64,000 nt of DNA from Halobacteria archaeon HArc-gm2 (GTDB lineage: Archaea; Halobacteriota; Halobacteria; Halobacteriales; Haloarculaceae): positions 682,001 through 746,000 of the forward strand of contig JAOPKE010000001.1 in assembly GCA_025517465.1 (NCBI GenBank). The letters run 5' to 3'. Positions within the stretch are counted from its first letter, which is position 1. Every line of letters begins with the position of its first letter. Made by a program: the position numbers and the translations under genes. Below the pieces are notes generated by a model, which was given only the letters and a program-made list of their open reading frames with translations, was not told the DNA's origin and ran no database searches. Positions 45,971-54,459 of this stretch are shown piece after piece.

Positions 45971-47092
45971 TTACTTGCTCGCGACCTGGCGCGCCCAGTC
46001 CTCGATCCACGTGCTCACGTTGCCTGCGAGTTCTTCGTAGGTAAAGGTGACCGGTTCCGGCGGTTCGTAGGCGTACCGGGTGAACTCCTCGTCCATCTCG
46101 ACGCCCTCGACCGCGGGGAACTGAACGTTCAGGTCCGCGATCTGGGCCTGTGCCTCCTCCGAGAGGACGAACTCGACGAACCGACGGCCCAGGTCGCCGT
46201 TCGACGCGCTGGAGAACATCGCCATCGCCTCGGGGTTGGCGTACCCCTGGTCGTTCAGAAAGCCGACCTGGTGTTTCGCCATGTCGACGCCCTCGCCGTG
46301 GTAGTACACCTGGTCGGTGGAGTACGAGACGATCATCGGCGCCTCGTCGTTCATGTACGCTTCATACGAAGGGTTCCAGTCGGACATGATCCGCACGCCG
46401 TTGTCCTGTAATCCCTGCCAGTAGTCGAGGTAGCCGTCGACGCCCTTCGCCAGGATGGTCCACAGGAGGAAGGCTCGTCCGGGGTCTGACTGCTGAGCGT
46501 TCTGAACGATGAGGTCGCCCTCGTAGGCCGGTTCCAGAAGTGCGTCGAAGGTCTCGGGCTGTTCGACCTCGTTCTCGTCGTACACCAGACTGATGTAGCC
46601 GGTGTCGTAGGGTATCGCGCGCCCCTCCGGATCGACCTGGAGGCCGTCCTTGATTCCGTCGACGCCGGCGACGTCCTCGCTGAGCGACTGGAACAGCGGG
46701 TCGTCGAGCTGTTCGTCGGCCCGGACGAGTTCCCCCGTGTTGAGCCCGACGTACAGGTCGGCCTCTATCGGTGCGCCCTCGTTGGCCCGCTGGATGTACT
46801 GGTTCAGGCCGTTCTCCGGCGTCGTGAACTCGACGGTCGCGTCGGGATACTCCGATTCGAAGGCGGACTTGAGCCAGTTCCCGGCGGTCCCCTCGCCAGT
46901 GAACGACGAGTACGTCGCCACGCGGAGCGTCCCACCGAGCGACGTGGTCGTCGCCGCCCCCGTCGTCGTGCCAGTTCCCGACTCCGTCCTGCTGGGACGC
47001 TCGTCGTCTCCGCCGGGGCTGCTACAGCCGGCGAACGCCGAGACGCCGACGATACCTGCTCCCGCGTTCCGAAGAAATCGTCGTCGTTCCAT
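45971..47092 (-). CDS. thiB: Thiamine-type ABC substrate-binding lipoprotein (TbpA/ThiB-like)
   Basis: 373 residues. A Tat-like RRRFLRN and lipobox FAGC near residue 23 are followed by a Ser/Thr-rich linker. The mature domain has LRVATYSSFTGEGTAGNWLK and AIPYDTGYISLVYDENEV, close to the thiamine-binding TbpA/ThiB pattern. FMWT-like TILAKGVDGYLDYWQGL also fits. It delivers thiamine or a related compound to ThiP. An 18-bp inverted repeat lies just before the start. Iron(III) binding is the main alternative. Confidence 0.8.
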   Translation of the reverse strand: MERRRFLRNAGAGIVGVSAFAGCSSPGGDDERPSRTESGTGTTTGAATTTSLGGTLRVATYSSFTGEGTAGNWLKSAFESEYPDATVEFTTPENGLNQYIQRANEGAPIEADLYVGLNTGELVRADEQLDDPLFQSLSEDVAGVDGIKDGLQVDPEGRAIPYDTGYISLVYDENEVEQPETFDALLEPAYEGDLIVQNAQQSDPGRAFLLWTILAKGVDGYLDYWQGLQDNGVRIMSDWNPSYEAYMNDEAPMIVSYSTDQVYYHGEGVDMAKHQVGFLNDQGYANPEAMAMFSSASNGDLGRRFVEFVLSEEAQAQIADLNVQFPAVEGVEMDEEFTRYAYEPPEPVTFTYEELAGNVSTWIEDWARQVASK

Positions 47093-47104
47093 TACTGGGT
47101 GTTC

Positions 47105-47122
47105 TTACCGAGTGGTGGGTAA
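47105..47122. promoter_or_regulatory. Inverted repeat upstream of thiB
   Basis: TTACC (47105-47109) and GGTAA (47118-47122) with 8 bases between, 13 to 30 bases before the thiB ATG. It overlaps the expected transcript start and could be a vitamin-responsive repressor site. I saw no TPP riboswitch in the 98-base gap. Confidence 0.35.
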
Positions 47123-47190
47123 ATGCGTTCCTATTCTCGGGCCCGTGACAGTCGTTCCGGCAATCGACCGACGCAGAAGCGAGATCGACG

Positions 47191-48087
47191 TCACCTGGCG
47201 GGAATCGCACTGCGATTCTCCGCCTGGAACAGGTCGCGAACGCGCTCGACGTCGTCGTCGAGTTCCGACTGGTTCTCCAGCAAGACGGTCTCGCTGGGGA
47301 ACAGCTGCGCACCGACGTCCAGGCCGTGGTCGCGGGCCGTGGACCCGGTGACGGTGACGTAGACGCCGAGTCCCGCGTCGGCGATAGCGGCCTCCTCCTC
47401 GCGCTCGTCGTCGGGGTACGTGAACTCGACGCCGTCGATGGCGTCCGTGCCGAGAATCGCCTCGACGAGACGCTCGTACCGCGGTGAAATACACAGCGGG
47501 CCCTCGTATTCGGTGACGAACTCGCGCGTGAGCGACGGCGAGAGCGAATCGACGACGGTCGGCGTCGCGAGCAGCGTGTGGTACACCGTATCCCCCATCC
47601 CGGTCACGACGCGAACGTCCGTGTCGACGGGGTCGATCCGGTCGTTGATGTCGGCGATGTCCGTCAGCGGGTCCTCCCGGAGCTCGACGACCTCTTCGAG
47701 GACGAGGTCGGCGCTGTCGAACCCGAGCGCGAACTCGTGTTTACGCAGCGCCCGGAACGGCTCCTCGCGACCGACGAGCTGGACGTCGAGATCGCCGAAC
47801 GGGACGGTCAGACTGTCGAAGACCACGCGGCGCGGCATCCCGTCGCGGTCGTCACGGAACAGGGTGTACTCGGGTTCGGTCGGGTCGGAGAGGTCGCTGT
47901 AGTCGGCCAGGCGGTCGTAGACGGTGTCCTCGGCGGCTGCGTCACCTTTCGTGATCGCTTTCTCGTAGCGCAACGTCGAGATGATCCGGTCGGCCACGTC
48001 GGTGGCGTCGGCCTCGGAAGCAACCGTCTCGAGAACGGCTTCGAGAGGTCGCCCCTTGCGGGGGACGGCCACTCTGATCGTCGTCAT
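47191..48087 (-). CDS. HisG (ATP phosphoribosyltransferase)-like protein
   Basis: 298 residues from the ATG at 48087, close to long-form HisG length. RVAVPRKGRPLEAVLE at the N-terminus and EFALGFDSADLVLEEV near 118-133 resemble HisG (A-PNKGRL and AADLGITG-D). The PRPP loop is recognisable as TVTGST at 245-250, followed by ETVLLEN, but the position of the catalytic Asp seems to be Tyr243. It is therefore probably a paralogue with another activity, not the histidine enzyme. It lies 98 bases upstream of thiB, same strand. Confidence 0.65.
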   Translation of the reverse strand: MTTIRVAVPRKGRPLEAVLETVASEADATDVADRIISTLRYEKAITKGDAAAEDTVYDRLADYSDLSDPTEPEYTLFRDDRDGMPRRVVFDSLTVPFGDLDVQLVGREEPFRALRKHEFALGFDSADLVLEEVVELREDPLTDIADINDRIDPVDTDVRVVTGMGDTVYHTLLATPTVVDSLSPSLTREFVTEYEGPLCISPRYERLVEAILGTDAIDGVEFTYPDDEREEEAAIADAGLGVYVTVTGSTARDHGLDVGAQLFPSETVLLENQSELDDDVERVRDLFQAENRSAIPAR

Positions 48088-48129
48088 TGAGAACAAACTA
48101 GACGGGCGCCGATAAAACGAGTCCGGTTC

Positions 48130-49314
48130 CTAGTTGCCGCCGCCGATGACCGAGGAGAGCTGTTCGCGCCACTCCTTGAGCTCTTCGATCTCGTCGTGAA
48201 TCTCCGCTATCTTCTCGTCGACGTCGCCCGAGCCCATCTCGTCGCGAACGTCGTCGAGTTCCTCGGTGAGTTCGTCCATCCGGGCCTCGAGGTCGTCGAC
48301 GGTCCCCTCGACATCATCGACCGTCCCTTCGACGTCGTCGACAGTTCCCTCGACCGCGTCGACGTCCGAGGAGATCGTAGAGATCTGTTCCTCGTTGGCT
48401 TGAGCCGTGTTCTGGACCTCGTCGAGTTCGCTGTCGAAGGACTCGACCTGTTCGCGGAATTCCGAGACCTCTTCGCGGAACTCGTCGACCATCTCGTCGG
48501 CCGTGCCGTTCTCGTCCAGGAACTCCTCCAGGGCGTCCGTGTAGGCGATGACGTTCGTGACGTCCTGCTGGAGCTTCTGGACTCGCGCCTTGACGCTCCC
48601 GTCGTTGTCGCTGGCCAGGTCGAAGGCCTTGCGGAGGAGCTGGACGTCGTCCTTCGTCACGTTCTGGTTCCGCAACTCGTTGGCCAGTGCCGCCACGAGA
48701 CTGTCGCCGGAGAGTTCGACTGCCGTGCCGTCGCCAGAGGCGCCGTCCGAATCTCCGTCGCCGTCGTCGCTGTCGCCCCCCGATCCGCTCGACTGTGCCC
48801 CGCCCTCGTTGTTGGGATCCTTCAGGTCGAGCGTCTCGATGTCGTCGTCGTCGACGTCGTCGAGGCCGGGGACGCTGTCGGCGTCGCCGGAGATGACGTC
48901 CTTGACGGCGTCGCTCCCGTCGCCGACGATGGCGCCTTCGTCGTCCTCGAGCGGCGGGTCCACCTCGTCGAACTGCGGTTCGGTGAGGAACTGCTCGACG
49001 TTGTCCGTGCCGGTGGCGCGGATACCGTACACAGTCGTGTACTCGGCGTCGGGCTCGATCTCTCGCTCGAAGGAGATCTCGTCGTCGTCGATCGTCCAGT
49101 ACTCGCTGCCGTACTCGGGGTGGAATCCCAGGTCCTCGACCGCCACGTCGTCGGGGACAACGTCTGAGAGTCGAACCGTCACCGGCTCGCTCCGCCTCGA
49201 TTCGAAGTTGAACGCGATCGCGGGGACGGGGAACTCGTCCGCCTCGAAACGCTTCGTGACGGTCACCCCATCCGAGGCGATTTGAACTGCCTCGTACGCC
49301 TGGGAATCGCTCAT
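48130..49314 (-). CDS. Acidic coiled-coil protein, haloarchaeal, function unknown
   Basis: 394 residues. Residues 1-130 are a beta-rich domain (VTVRLSDVVPDDVAVEDLGF and similar), 130-205 are a disordered Asp/Ser/Gly-rich linker and 205-394 are a long coiled coil. Near residue 325 a heptad VEGTVDD occurs three times in tandem, encoded by a 21-bp repeat at 48291-48353. No signal peptide or membrane span is seen. I do not recognise a characterised homologue. Confidence 0.7.
   Translation of the reverse strand: MSDSQAYEAVQIASDGVTVTKRFEADEFPVPAIAFNFESRRSEPVTVRLSDVVPDDVAVEDLGFHPEYGSEYWTIDDDEISFEREIEPDAEYTTVYGIRATGTDNVEQFLTEPQFDEVDPPLEDDEGAIVGDGSDAVKDVISGDADSVPGLDDVDDDDIETLDLKDPNNEGGAQSSGSGGDSDDGDGDSDGASGDGTAVELSGDSLVAALANELRNQNVTKDDVQLLRKAFDLASDNDGSVKARVQKLQQDVTNVIAYTDALEEFLDENGTADEMVDEFREEVSEFREQVESFDSELDEVQNTAQANEEQISTISSDVDAVEGTVDDVEGTVDDVEGTVDDLEARMDELTEELDDVRDEMGSGDVDEKIAEIHDEIEELKEWREQLSSVIGGGN
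48291..48353. repeat. Three tandem 21-bp repeats coding a heptad
   Basis: Each unit encodes the heptad VEGTVDD in the coiled coil of the gene at 48130. The three units differ at third-codon positions, so protein-level selection has kept the repeat. Confidence 0.6.
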
Positions 49315-49392
49315 GTTGCTATTACCTTTTTGCCGTGGTCTTAAAGATACTTACTATCATTATTCTTTCCCGTTCGGTTAGGAAATATACAT

Positions 49393-50223
49393 TCAACAGT
49401 CCACTCGGTCGCCAATCTCGACGATTTCGAGGGACTCAGGGTATGAGAAGCTATTCATGTGGTTGTGAAGAACTGTAGGCTCTGTTGTCATTCCCTTCCA
49501 CATGTCCCAGTGGCTTGGGAGAAGCGTGTCGAGCTGGAGCTCGTTGGCCGCCTCGACGATCATGTTCTCGTCACTGTACCACTGGGTCCGGACCGGTTTG
49601 CCCGTCTCCTTGTCGTCAATGTTGCCGATAGCGCCGAAGGCGAGCACGCCCAGGTCGATGTCGTAGTTCTCCCCGATTTCCTCGAACTCGCCCGGACGGG
49701 CGTCGCCGCCGTGGAAGAACGTCGTCTCGCCGTGTTCGAAGACGTACGAGATCGGGTGTTCCGCGTCTGGGTCGTTGGCAGGCTCGACGTGGATGGTGAG
49801 GTCGCCGATCTCCAGCGTGTCGCCCTCGACGATCTCGGTGAACTGGTCGTCCGTGACGTCCCACTCGTCGGTCCAGCCCTCCTCGTCGACGACGGCCATT
49901 CCCGAGTCCGTCGCGTAGTAGTCCGCGCCCGTCTGTTCGAGGATCGGTCCCTGCGACGGCCCGTGGACGTGGTCGATGTGTTCGTGCGTCGCCAGCACCG
50001 CGTCGGCCTCCGAGACGTCCTCGGGGTTGAACGGCACCGGAATCATCCGGAGCGTCCGCGGCGGGTCCCCGATACCGAGATAGGGATCGATGTACACCGT
50101 CGTCCCGCCGCTGGACTTGACGATGAACCCGTTACACCCGAGATACCAGATTGCCAGTCCGTCCGGGTCGGCGTCTTCAACGGCGCGCGGCAACCAGTCG
50201 CCCCAGTCGCTATCGACTGTCAT
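49393..50223 (-). CDS. Metallo-beta-lactamase fold hydrolase (UlaG-like)
   Basis: 276 residues. THEHIDHVHG near residue 85 is the HxHxDH metal motif, with further ligands in FHGGDARPGEF and LPSHWDMW. It resembles UlaG L-ascorbate-6-phosphate lactonase and related sugar-lactone hydrolases, including the WYLGCNGFIVKSSG start. It probably hydrolyses a phosphorylated sugar lactone or a phosphodiester in the cytoplasm. There is no ula operon here, so the substrate is unknown. The upstream region contains a hairpin cluster. Confidence 0.85.
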   Translation of the reverse strand: MTVDSDWGDWLPRAVEDADPDGLAIWYLGCNGFIVKSSGGTTVYIDPYLGIGDPPRTLRMIPVPFNPEDVSEADAVLATHEHIDHVHGPSQGPILEQTGADYYATDSGMAVVDEEGWTDEWDVTDDQFTEIVEGDTLEIGDLTIHVEPANDPDAEHPISYVFEHGETTFFHGGDARPGEFEEIGENYDIDLGVLAFGAIGNIDDKETGKPVRTQWYSDENMIVEAANELQLDTLLPSHWDMWKGMTTEPTVLHNHMNSFSYPESLEIVEIGDRVDC

Positions 50224-50269
50224 GGACGAGGAGTCGGATGGCTGGGGCTAATGCGTTTCGAAGCCACCT

Positions 50270-50511
50270 CTTTTCTTCGGCCACAGACGGCGATCCTCGC
50301 TTCGCTCAGAACTCACTCACGGGTCGCTCCGCTCCCCGTTCGTAGTATAACTGGTCTTCGCTTCGCTCAGGCCAGCCTGGTCCTCACGGTTCACTTCGTT
50401 CACCGTTCGGATTCGAGACGGCCCCTCCCTCCGGTCGGCGCCGTTTTAGTCCTCATGTGTCGCTTCGCTCCCCCTCGGACTGTCGGAGGCCCGCCCTTCG
50501 GGCGCGCCTCC
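50270..50511. repeat. Cluster of hairpins with conserved 11-nt loops, ending in a terminator-like hairpin
   Basis: Copies are ACGGG-TCGCTCCGCTC-CCCGT (50319-50339) and CTGGTCT-TCGCTTCGCTC-AGGCCAG (50351-50375, one G-T pair). Next come ACGGT-TCACTTCGTTC-ACCGT (50386-50406) and GGCCCC-TCCCTCCGGTC-GGCGCC (50420-50442, one mismatch). A last, different hairpin (GGAGGC...GCCTCC, 50485-50511) abuts the stop codon of the leftward gene at 50512, so it may end that transcript. Confidence 0.65.
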
Positions 50512-50910
50512 CTAGTCCTCACAGCACCCGCCAGCCTTCTCGCCAAAGTCGACGACGAGTTCGTCGGAGACGACTTCGTTGAGTTCCTGAAGGCGGAGTT
50601 CGAGTTCGCTCTGGGCGGCCAGGTACTCGCTCATGACGTCGAGTTCGTGCAGTTCCTCCTGGGCGGCCTGGAGTTCGCGAAGGCCCTCCTCGTCGGCCTG
50701 GCCCGTCTGGCGGGCGAGCATGAAGTCCTCGCGGATGGCCTCGAACTTCTGGATACGCTCCTGGGCTGCCTCGTCGTTCTCGACGGCCCGCTTGGCCTCT
50801 GCGAATCGCTGGTAGATGGGCATCTCGGTGATGGCCTCGCCGAACTCGCTGGCGAGCTGGTCGGCGGGGTTCTCACCGGCATCGTCGCGGGTCTCGGTCT
50901 CGACGCTCAT
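50512..50910 (-). CDS. YlbF/YmcA-like helical protein
   Basis: 132 residues, almost wholly alpha-helical with charged heptads (ITEMPIYQRFAEAKRAVEND and QERIQKFEAIREDFMLARQT, read in part). It ends in a Cys pair (GGCCED). It fits the YlbF/YheA family of helical adaptors, which in Bacillus act with RNA-processing machinery. The archaeal role is unknown. A hairpin directly follows the stop codon. Confidence 0.75.
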   Translation of the reverse strand: MSVETETRDDAGENPADQLASEFGEAITEMPIYQRFAEAKRAVENDEAAQERIQKFEAIREDFMLARQTGQADEEGLRELQAAQEELHELDVMSEYLAAQSELELRLQELNEVVSDELVVDFGEKAGGCCED

Positions 50911-51015
50911 TGATCGACGTTGGGGACTCGTCGCCTATAGACCTGCCGGAGACGCCCGAGAACGGGGTCCGGGACCCCCGGGAAGGCTTATAGGCAGCGA
51001 GCGTGAACTCCGGGT

Positions 51016-51150
51016 ATGGAGACCTCCATGCTGTTCGGCGGCGGACTGGCCGTACTCGTGTTTGGCTTCCTCGCCTTCCAGGACCGGGTCGTCTCGGTCA
51101 TGATGGGGCGGCGCGACTCCCGGGTGGACGAGTTACTCGACGAGTCCTGA
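51016..51150 (+). CDS. 44-residue membrane protein
   Basis: ATG at 51016, stop at 51148-51150. The product has one hydrophobic span (GGGLAVLVFGFLAFQDRVV) and a charged tail SRVDELLDES. The start METSMLF and tail look like a small haloarchaeal membrane protein family, though I cannot name it. An AT-rich promoter-like sequence (GGCTTATAGG) is about 26 bases upstream of the ATG. Function unknown. Confidence 0.6.
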   Translation: METSMLFGGGLAVLVFGFLAFQDRVVSVMMGRRDSRVDELLDES

Positions 51151-51439
51151 CCGCACCAGACGTTTCTCGGCTTGCGGTCGCCGTGGACTGACCAAAGTGC
51201 CGACGGCGAGCAATCGGCGCGGTGTAGAAGCCAGTCGGCTCCGCCGCTCCGTAATCGCTCGTTCCAGGCTACAGTTTGCGCTTAATCTCGCATTTCCGCT
51301 GTGTACGGCTGAGTCGTGACCGAATGCCGGCGTCGGCCCAATTACGTGGCGGTTTTCTGGAATTTCGTTTACGACGCAGATAATGAACTAAACCGGGCCA
51401 GTAGTGTCCCACGGAGCATGTCAACAGGGGAAGCAGTCC
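51151..51439. other. Intergenic region before the CAP-domain gene
   Basis: 289 bases; the right part (51340-51420) is moderately AT-rich and probably carries the promoter of the gene at 51440. I see no further gene or strong repeat. Confidence 0.4.
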
Positions 51440-52558
51440 ATGACGAATGAGGCGAATCGAACCGCGAATCGACGGGGCTGGCAGCGGATCGGGGTGGCCA
51501 TCGCCGCGGCGCTGTTCGTCGCGGCAGTACTCGCCGCTGGGGTCGGCACCGTTAGCGCTTCCGAGAAAATCGGTGACGCGTCGGAAGAAAACACGACGGC
51601 CGCGAACGCGACGGCTTTCGAATACGTCGAGGACGGGAACTGTTCGGTGTTCATCCCGGACGACGGGTACGGGTTCGGCGACAATTCGCCCGACACACCG
51701 GAGGAGGACGACGAATCCAGCGGGACTGGTCAGTCCAGTGAGGAAAGCGACGATACCCGGGAGAGAAGCGAGGATGACGCGCAGGGTGACGACGACGAAC
51801 CGATAGCAGACGATGGTGACGATGGGGACGACGGCGGGGCCCAAACTGAAGCGACGGAGACCGAATCGAGCACGCCATCGGAGACGGACACTGCTACCGA
51901 GACGGAAACGGCGACTGAAACCGAAACGGCGACTGAAACCGAAACGGCGACTGAAACCGAAACGGCGACCGAGTCACCGACGGCAACGACCACCGACTCA
52001 CCCACGGAGACGGAGACCGCTACCGAGACGGTGACGGAAACCGCTACCGAGACAGAGACTGCTACCGAGACCGAATCGGGGACGTCTACCGAGACCGAAT
52101 CGGGGACGTCTACCGAGACAGAATCGTCGACAGACGAAGCGTTCGACGAGCGTGCGGTCGAGCGTGATATCCACGCGCAGATCAACGAAATCCGTCGTCA
52201 GAACGGGCTGGATACGCTCGAACACGACTCCGAGTTGAGCGCAGTCGCCCGGAACCACAGCCGGGACATGGCGGAGAACGACTACTTCAGCCACACCGCG
52301 CCCGACGGCGACAGCTTCGTCGACCGGTACGATCAGGCCGGCTACGACTGCGCTGTCGGGGGTGGCGAGAACATCGCGATGCGGGGTACTATCGGGGAGC
52401 CCTCGGAGTCGGCGATCGCGAGCGCCTTCGTGGACATGTGGATGAACTCCAGCGGACACCGGGAGAACATCCTCCGGGAACGGTGGAACGCCGAGGGAAT
52501 CGGCGTCTACTACGACGGCGAAGACGGGGAGGTGTACGCGACGCAGAACTTCTGCTGA
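51440..52558 (+). CDS. Secreted CAP (SCP/PR-1) domain protein with Thr/Glu-rich stalk
   Basis: 372 residues from ATG at 51440; the GTG-opened frame from 51404 is less likely. A hydrophobic signal segment (about 17-40) ends VSASE. Residues about 65-235 are an acidic low-complexity stalk of TETETA units. The CAP domain (about 240-372) has NHSRDMAENDYFSHTAPDG and SSGHRENILRERWNAEG with the paired His/Glu positions of the family. It is probably surface-exposed or secreted. The role of CAP proteins in archaea is unknown. Confidence 0.9.
   Translation: MTNEANRTANRRGWQRIGVAIAAALFVAAVLAAGVGTVSASEKIGDASEENTTAANATAFEYVEDGNCSVFIPDDGYGFGDNSPDTPEEDDESSGTGQSSEESDDTRERSEDDAQGDDDEPIADDGDDGDDGGAQTEATETESSTPSETDTATETETATETETATETETATETETATESPTATTTDSPTETETATETVTETATETETATETESGTSTETESGTSTETESSTDEAFDERAVERDIHAQINEIRRQNGLDTLEHDSELSAVARNHSRDMAENDYFSHTAPDGDSFVDRYDQAGYDCAVGGGENIAMRGTIGEPSESAIASAFVDMWMNSSGHRENILRERWNAEGIGVYYDGEDGEVYATQNFC
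51913..51966 (+). repeat. Three perfect 18-bp tandem repeats in the stalk region
   Basis: Unit GACTGAAACCGAAACGGC repeated three times without change, with diverged units on both sides. Each unit encodes six residues (TETETA), so copy-number changes keep the reading frame. Confidence 0.85.
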
Positions 52559-52662
52559 ATCACGCCGACGGGACCCCACCGGGTTCCTCACGGCGCGTTG
52601 CGGGCACTCACGGAGTCACCGAAACGCGGCTGTTATACGCGCTCGGACGTTACGCCGGGGTA

Positions 52663-53709
52663 ATGAGCCAGGAGCGTACCGACGGAGACCTGCGGAACAC
52701 AGGTCTCTCGCTGAAGCACGACAGGGAGTGGGACTACGAACTCGACCGCATCGTCGACGCCGTCGACGAACGCGACGCCGAGACCGTGGGCCTCCAGTTC
52801 CCGGAAGGACTCAAGCGACGCGGCCCGGCGGTCGCCGACGACCTGCGGGAACTGCTGCCCGAGGACGTCCAGGTGATGATCTCCGGTCAGCCCTGTTACG
52901 GCGCCTGCGACCTCGACACCTACATGATGCGCCGGACGGACGTCTTCGTCCACTTCGGCCACTCGCCGATGAAGGAGTCCGAGAAGATCATCTACGTCCC
53001 GCTCTTCTCGAACGTCGACGTCTTCCCCATCATGGAGCAGGCCCGCGAAGAGGAATTGGCCTCGCCCGAGGAGGACCCCGACGTCGGCCTCGTCACGACG
53101 GCCCAGCACATGAACAAGTTCGACGAGATGAAGGCGTGGCTGGAGGAGCGCGGCTACACCGTCCACACGCGCAAGGGCGACGACCGGCTCACCCACGAGG
53201 GCCAGGTCCTCGGCTGCAACTACGCCAGCGCCGACGTCGACGCCGACCAGATGCTGTACGTCGGCGGCGGCAAGTTCCACCCGCTCGGCCTCGCGATGGA
53301 ACACCCCGACAAGAACGTGGTCATCGCCGATCCCGTCAACAACGTCGTCACGGTCGCCGACACGGAGAAGTTCATGAAGCAGCGCTACGCCTCCGTCCAC
53401 AAGGCGATGGACGCCGAGCGCTGGGGCGTCATCTTCTGTACGAAGATTGGCCAGGGCCGCTGGGACGAGGCCCAGGAGATCGTCGAGAACAACGACAACG
53501 CCTACCTCATCACGATGGACGAGGTGACGCCCGACCGGCTCACCAACTTCGGGATGGACGCCTACGTCAACACTGGCTGTCCGCGTATCACCACCGACGA
53601 CGGCCCGCAGTTCAAACAGCCGATGCTCACTCCCCAGGAGTACCGCATCGCCATCGGCGAGGAGGACCTGGACCAGCTGGAGTTCGACACCTTCCACGAC
53701 ACCTGGTAA
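52663..53709 (+). CDS. dph2: Diphthamide biosynthesis enzyme Dph2
   Basis: 348 residues from ATG at 52663. It has the Dph1/Dph2 layout with the three widely spaced Cys that bind the [4Fe-4S] cluster: PCYGACDLDTY near 82, GCNYAS near 187 and NTGCPRITTDD near 305. The homodimeric archaeal enzyme cleaves S-adenosylmethionine by an unusual radical route. It transfers the 3-amino-3-carboxypropyl group to a His of elongation factor 2. It stands alone here. Confidence 0.93.
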   Translation: MSQERTDGDLRNTGLSLKHDREWDYELDRIVDAVDERDAETVGLQFPEGLKRRGPAVADDLRELLPEDVQVMISGQPCYGACDLDTYMMRRTDVFVHFGHSPMKESEKIIYVPLFSNVDVFPIMEQAREEELASPEEDPDVGLVTTAQHMNKFDEMKAWLEERGYTVHTRKGDDRLTHEGQVLGCNYASADVDADQMLYVGGGKFHPLGLAMEHPDKNVVIADPVNNVVTVADTEKFMKQRYASVHKAMDAERWGVIFCTKIGQGRWDEAQEIVENNDNAYLITMDEVTPDRLTNFGMDAYVNTGCPRITTDDGPQFKQPMLTPQEYRIAIGEEDLDQLEFDTFHDTW

Positions 53710-53788
53710 GTCGAACTCCCCGACCAGCGGCTCGATTACTTCTGCGCATCTACAAAACTTTTTGAATGCGCATAATGTATTGTGAGTG

Positions 53789-54424
53789 ATGGCGACAAAA
53801 CGGGCTCTGGCCCAGCAACTCGGCGTCGTGGCGGGATTCGAGGACCCGCGAGCCCCCCTCGAACAGTACCGAACGCCGCCGGAACTGGCGGCTCACCTCG
53901 TTCACCTCGCCGACCTGCGGGGGGACGTCGAAGGAAAGACGGTCCTCGACCTGGGCTGTGGGACGGGCATGCTCGCGCTGGGTGCCGCGCTGCGCGGCCC
54001 GGAGCGCGTCGTCGGCGTCGATATCGACCCGGCACCACTGGGGACTGCCCGGGACAACGAGCGCAAGGTCGCCTCGACCACCTCCGTCTCCTGGGTCCGC
54101 GCCGACGCGACTGACCTGCCGCTCCGACCGGACCCCGCGGAGACGACGATCGTCATGAACCCGCCGTTCGGCGCCCAGTCGGGGAACGAACACGCCGACC
54201 GGGCGTTCCTGGCGACCGCCGCCGACGTCGCGGGCGTCTCCTACTCCATCCACAACGACGGGAGCCAGGAGTTCGTCGAGTCGTTTGCGGCCGACGAGGG
54301 CGGCGACGTAACCGACTCCTACCGAACGGAGTTCGAGTTGCCTCGACAGTTCGACTTCCACGACGAGGAGAAACGGACGATCGACGCCGAAGTGTACCGC
54401 ATCGAGTGGTCGGCTGACGGATAA
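53789..54424 (+). CDS. METTL5-like N6-adenine methyltransferase
   Basis: 211 residues from ATG at 53789; a GTG at 53786 is one codon earlier. VLDLGCGTGMLALGAAL near 50 binds SAM, and VMNPPFGAQSG near 122 is the NPPF motif of N6-adenine methylases. The N-terminus EQYRTPPELAAHLVH resembles METTL5, which methylates 18S rRNA in eukaryotes. An archaeal rRNA or related target is likely. A promoter-like AT-rich sequence (ACAAAACTTTTTGAA) lies about 30 bases upstream. Confidence 0.85.
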   Translation: MATKRALAQQLGVVAGFEDPRAPLEQYRTPPELAAHLVHLADLRGDVEGKTVLDLGCGTGMLALGAALRGPERVVGVDIDPAPLGTARDNERKVASTTSVSWVRADATDLPLRPDPAETTIVMNPPFGAQSGNEHADRAFLATAADVAGVSYSIHNDGSQEFVESFAADEGGDVTDSYRTEFELPRQFDFHDEEKRTIDAEVYRIEWSADG

Positions 54425-54459
54425 CTCCTTTCAGGCGTAGTTCTCTCGATCCCGTTCGC

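Noticed and set aside
47093-47190. Possible TPP riboswitch before thiB
   Set aside because: The 98-base gap shows no CUGAGA-type core or the paired arms of the THI element.
51895-52130. Regular repeats resembling a CRISPR array
   Set aside because: The repeats are contiguous, lack unique spacers and are in frame inside a coding stalk.
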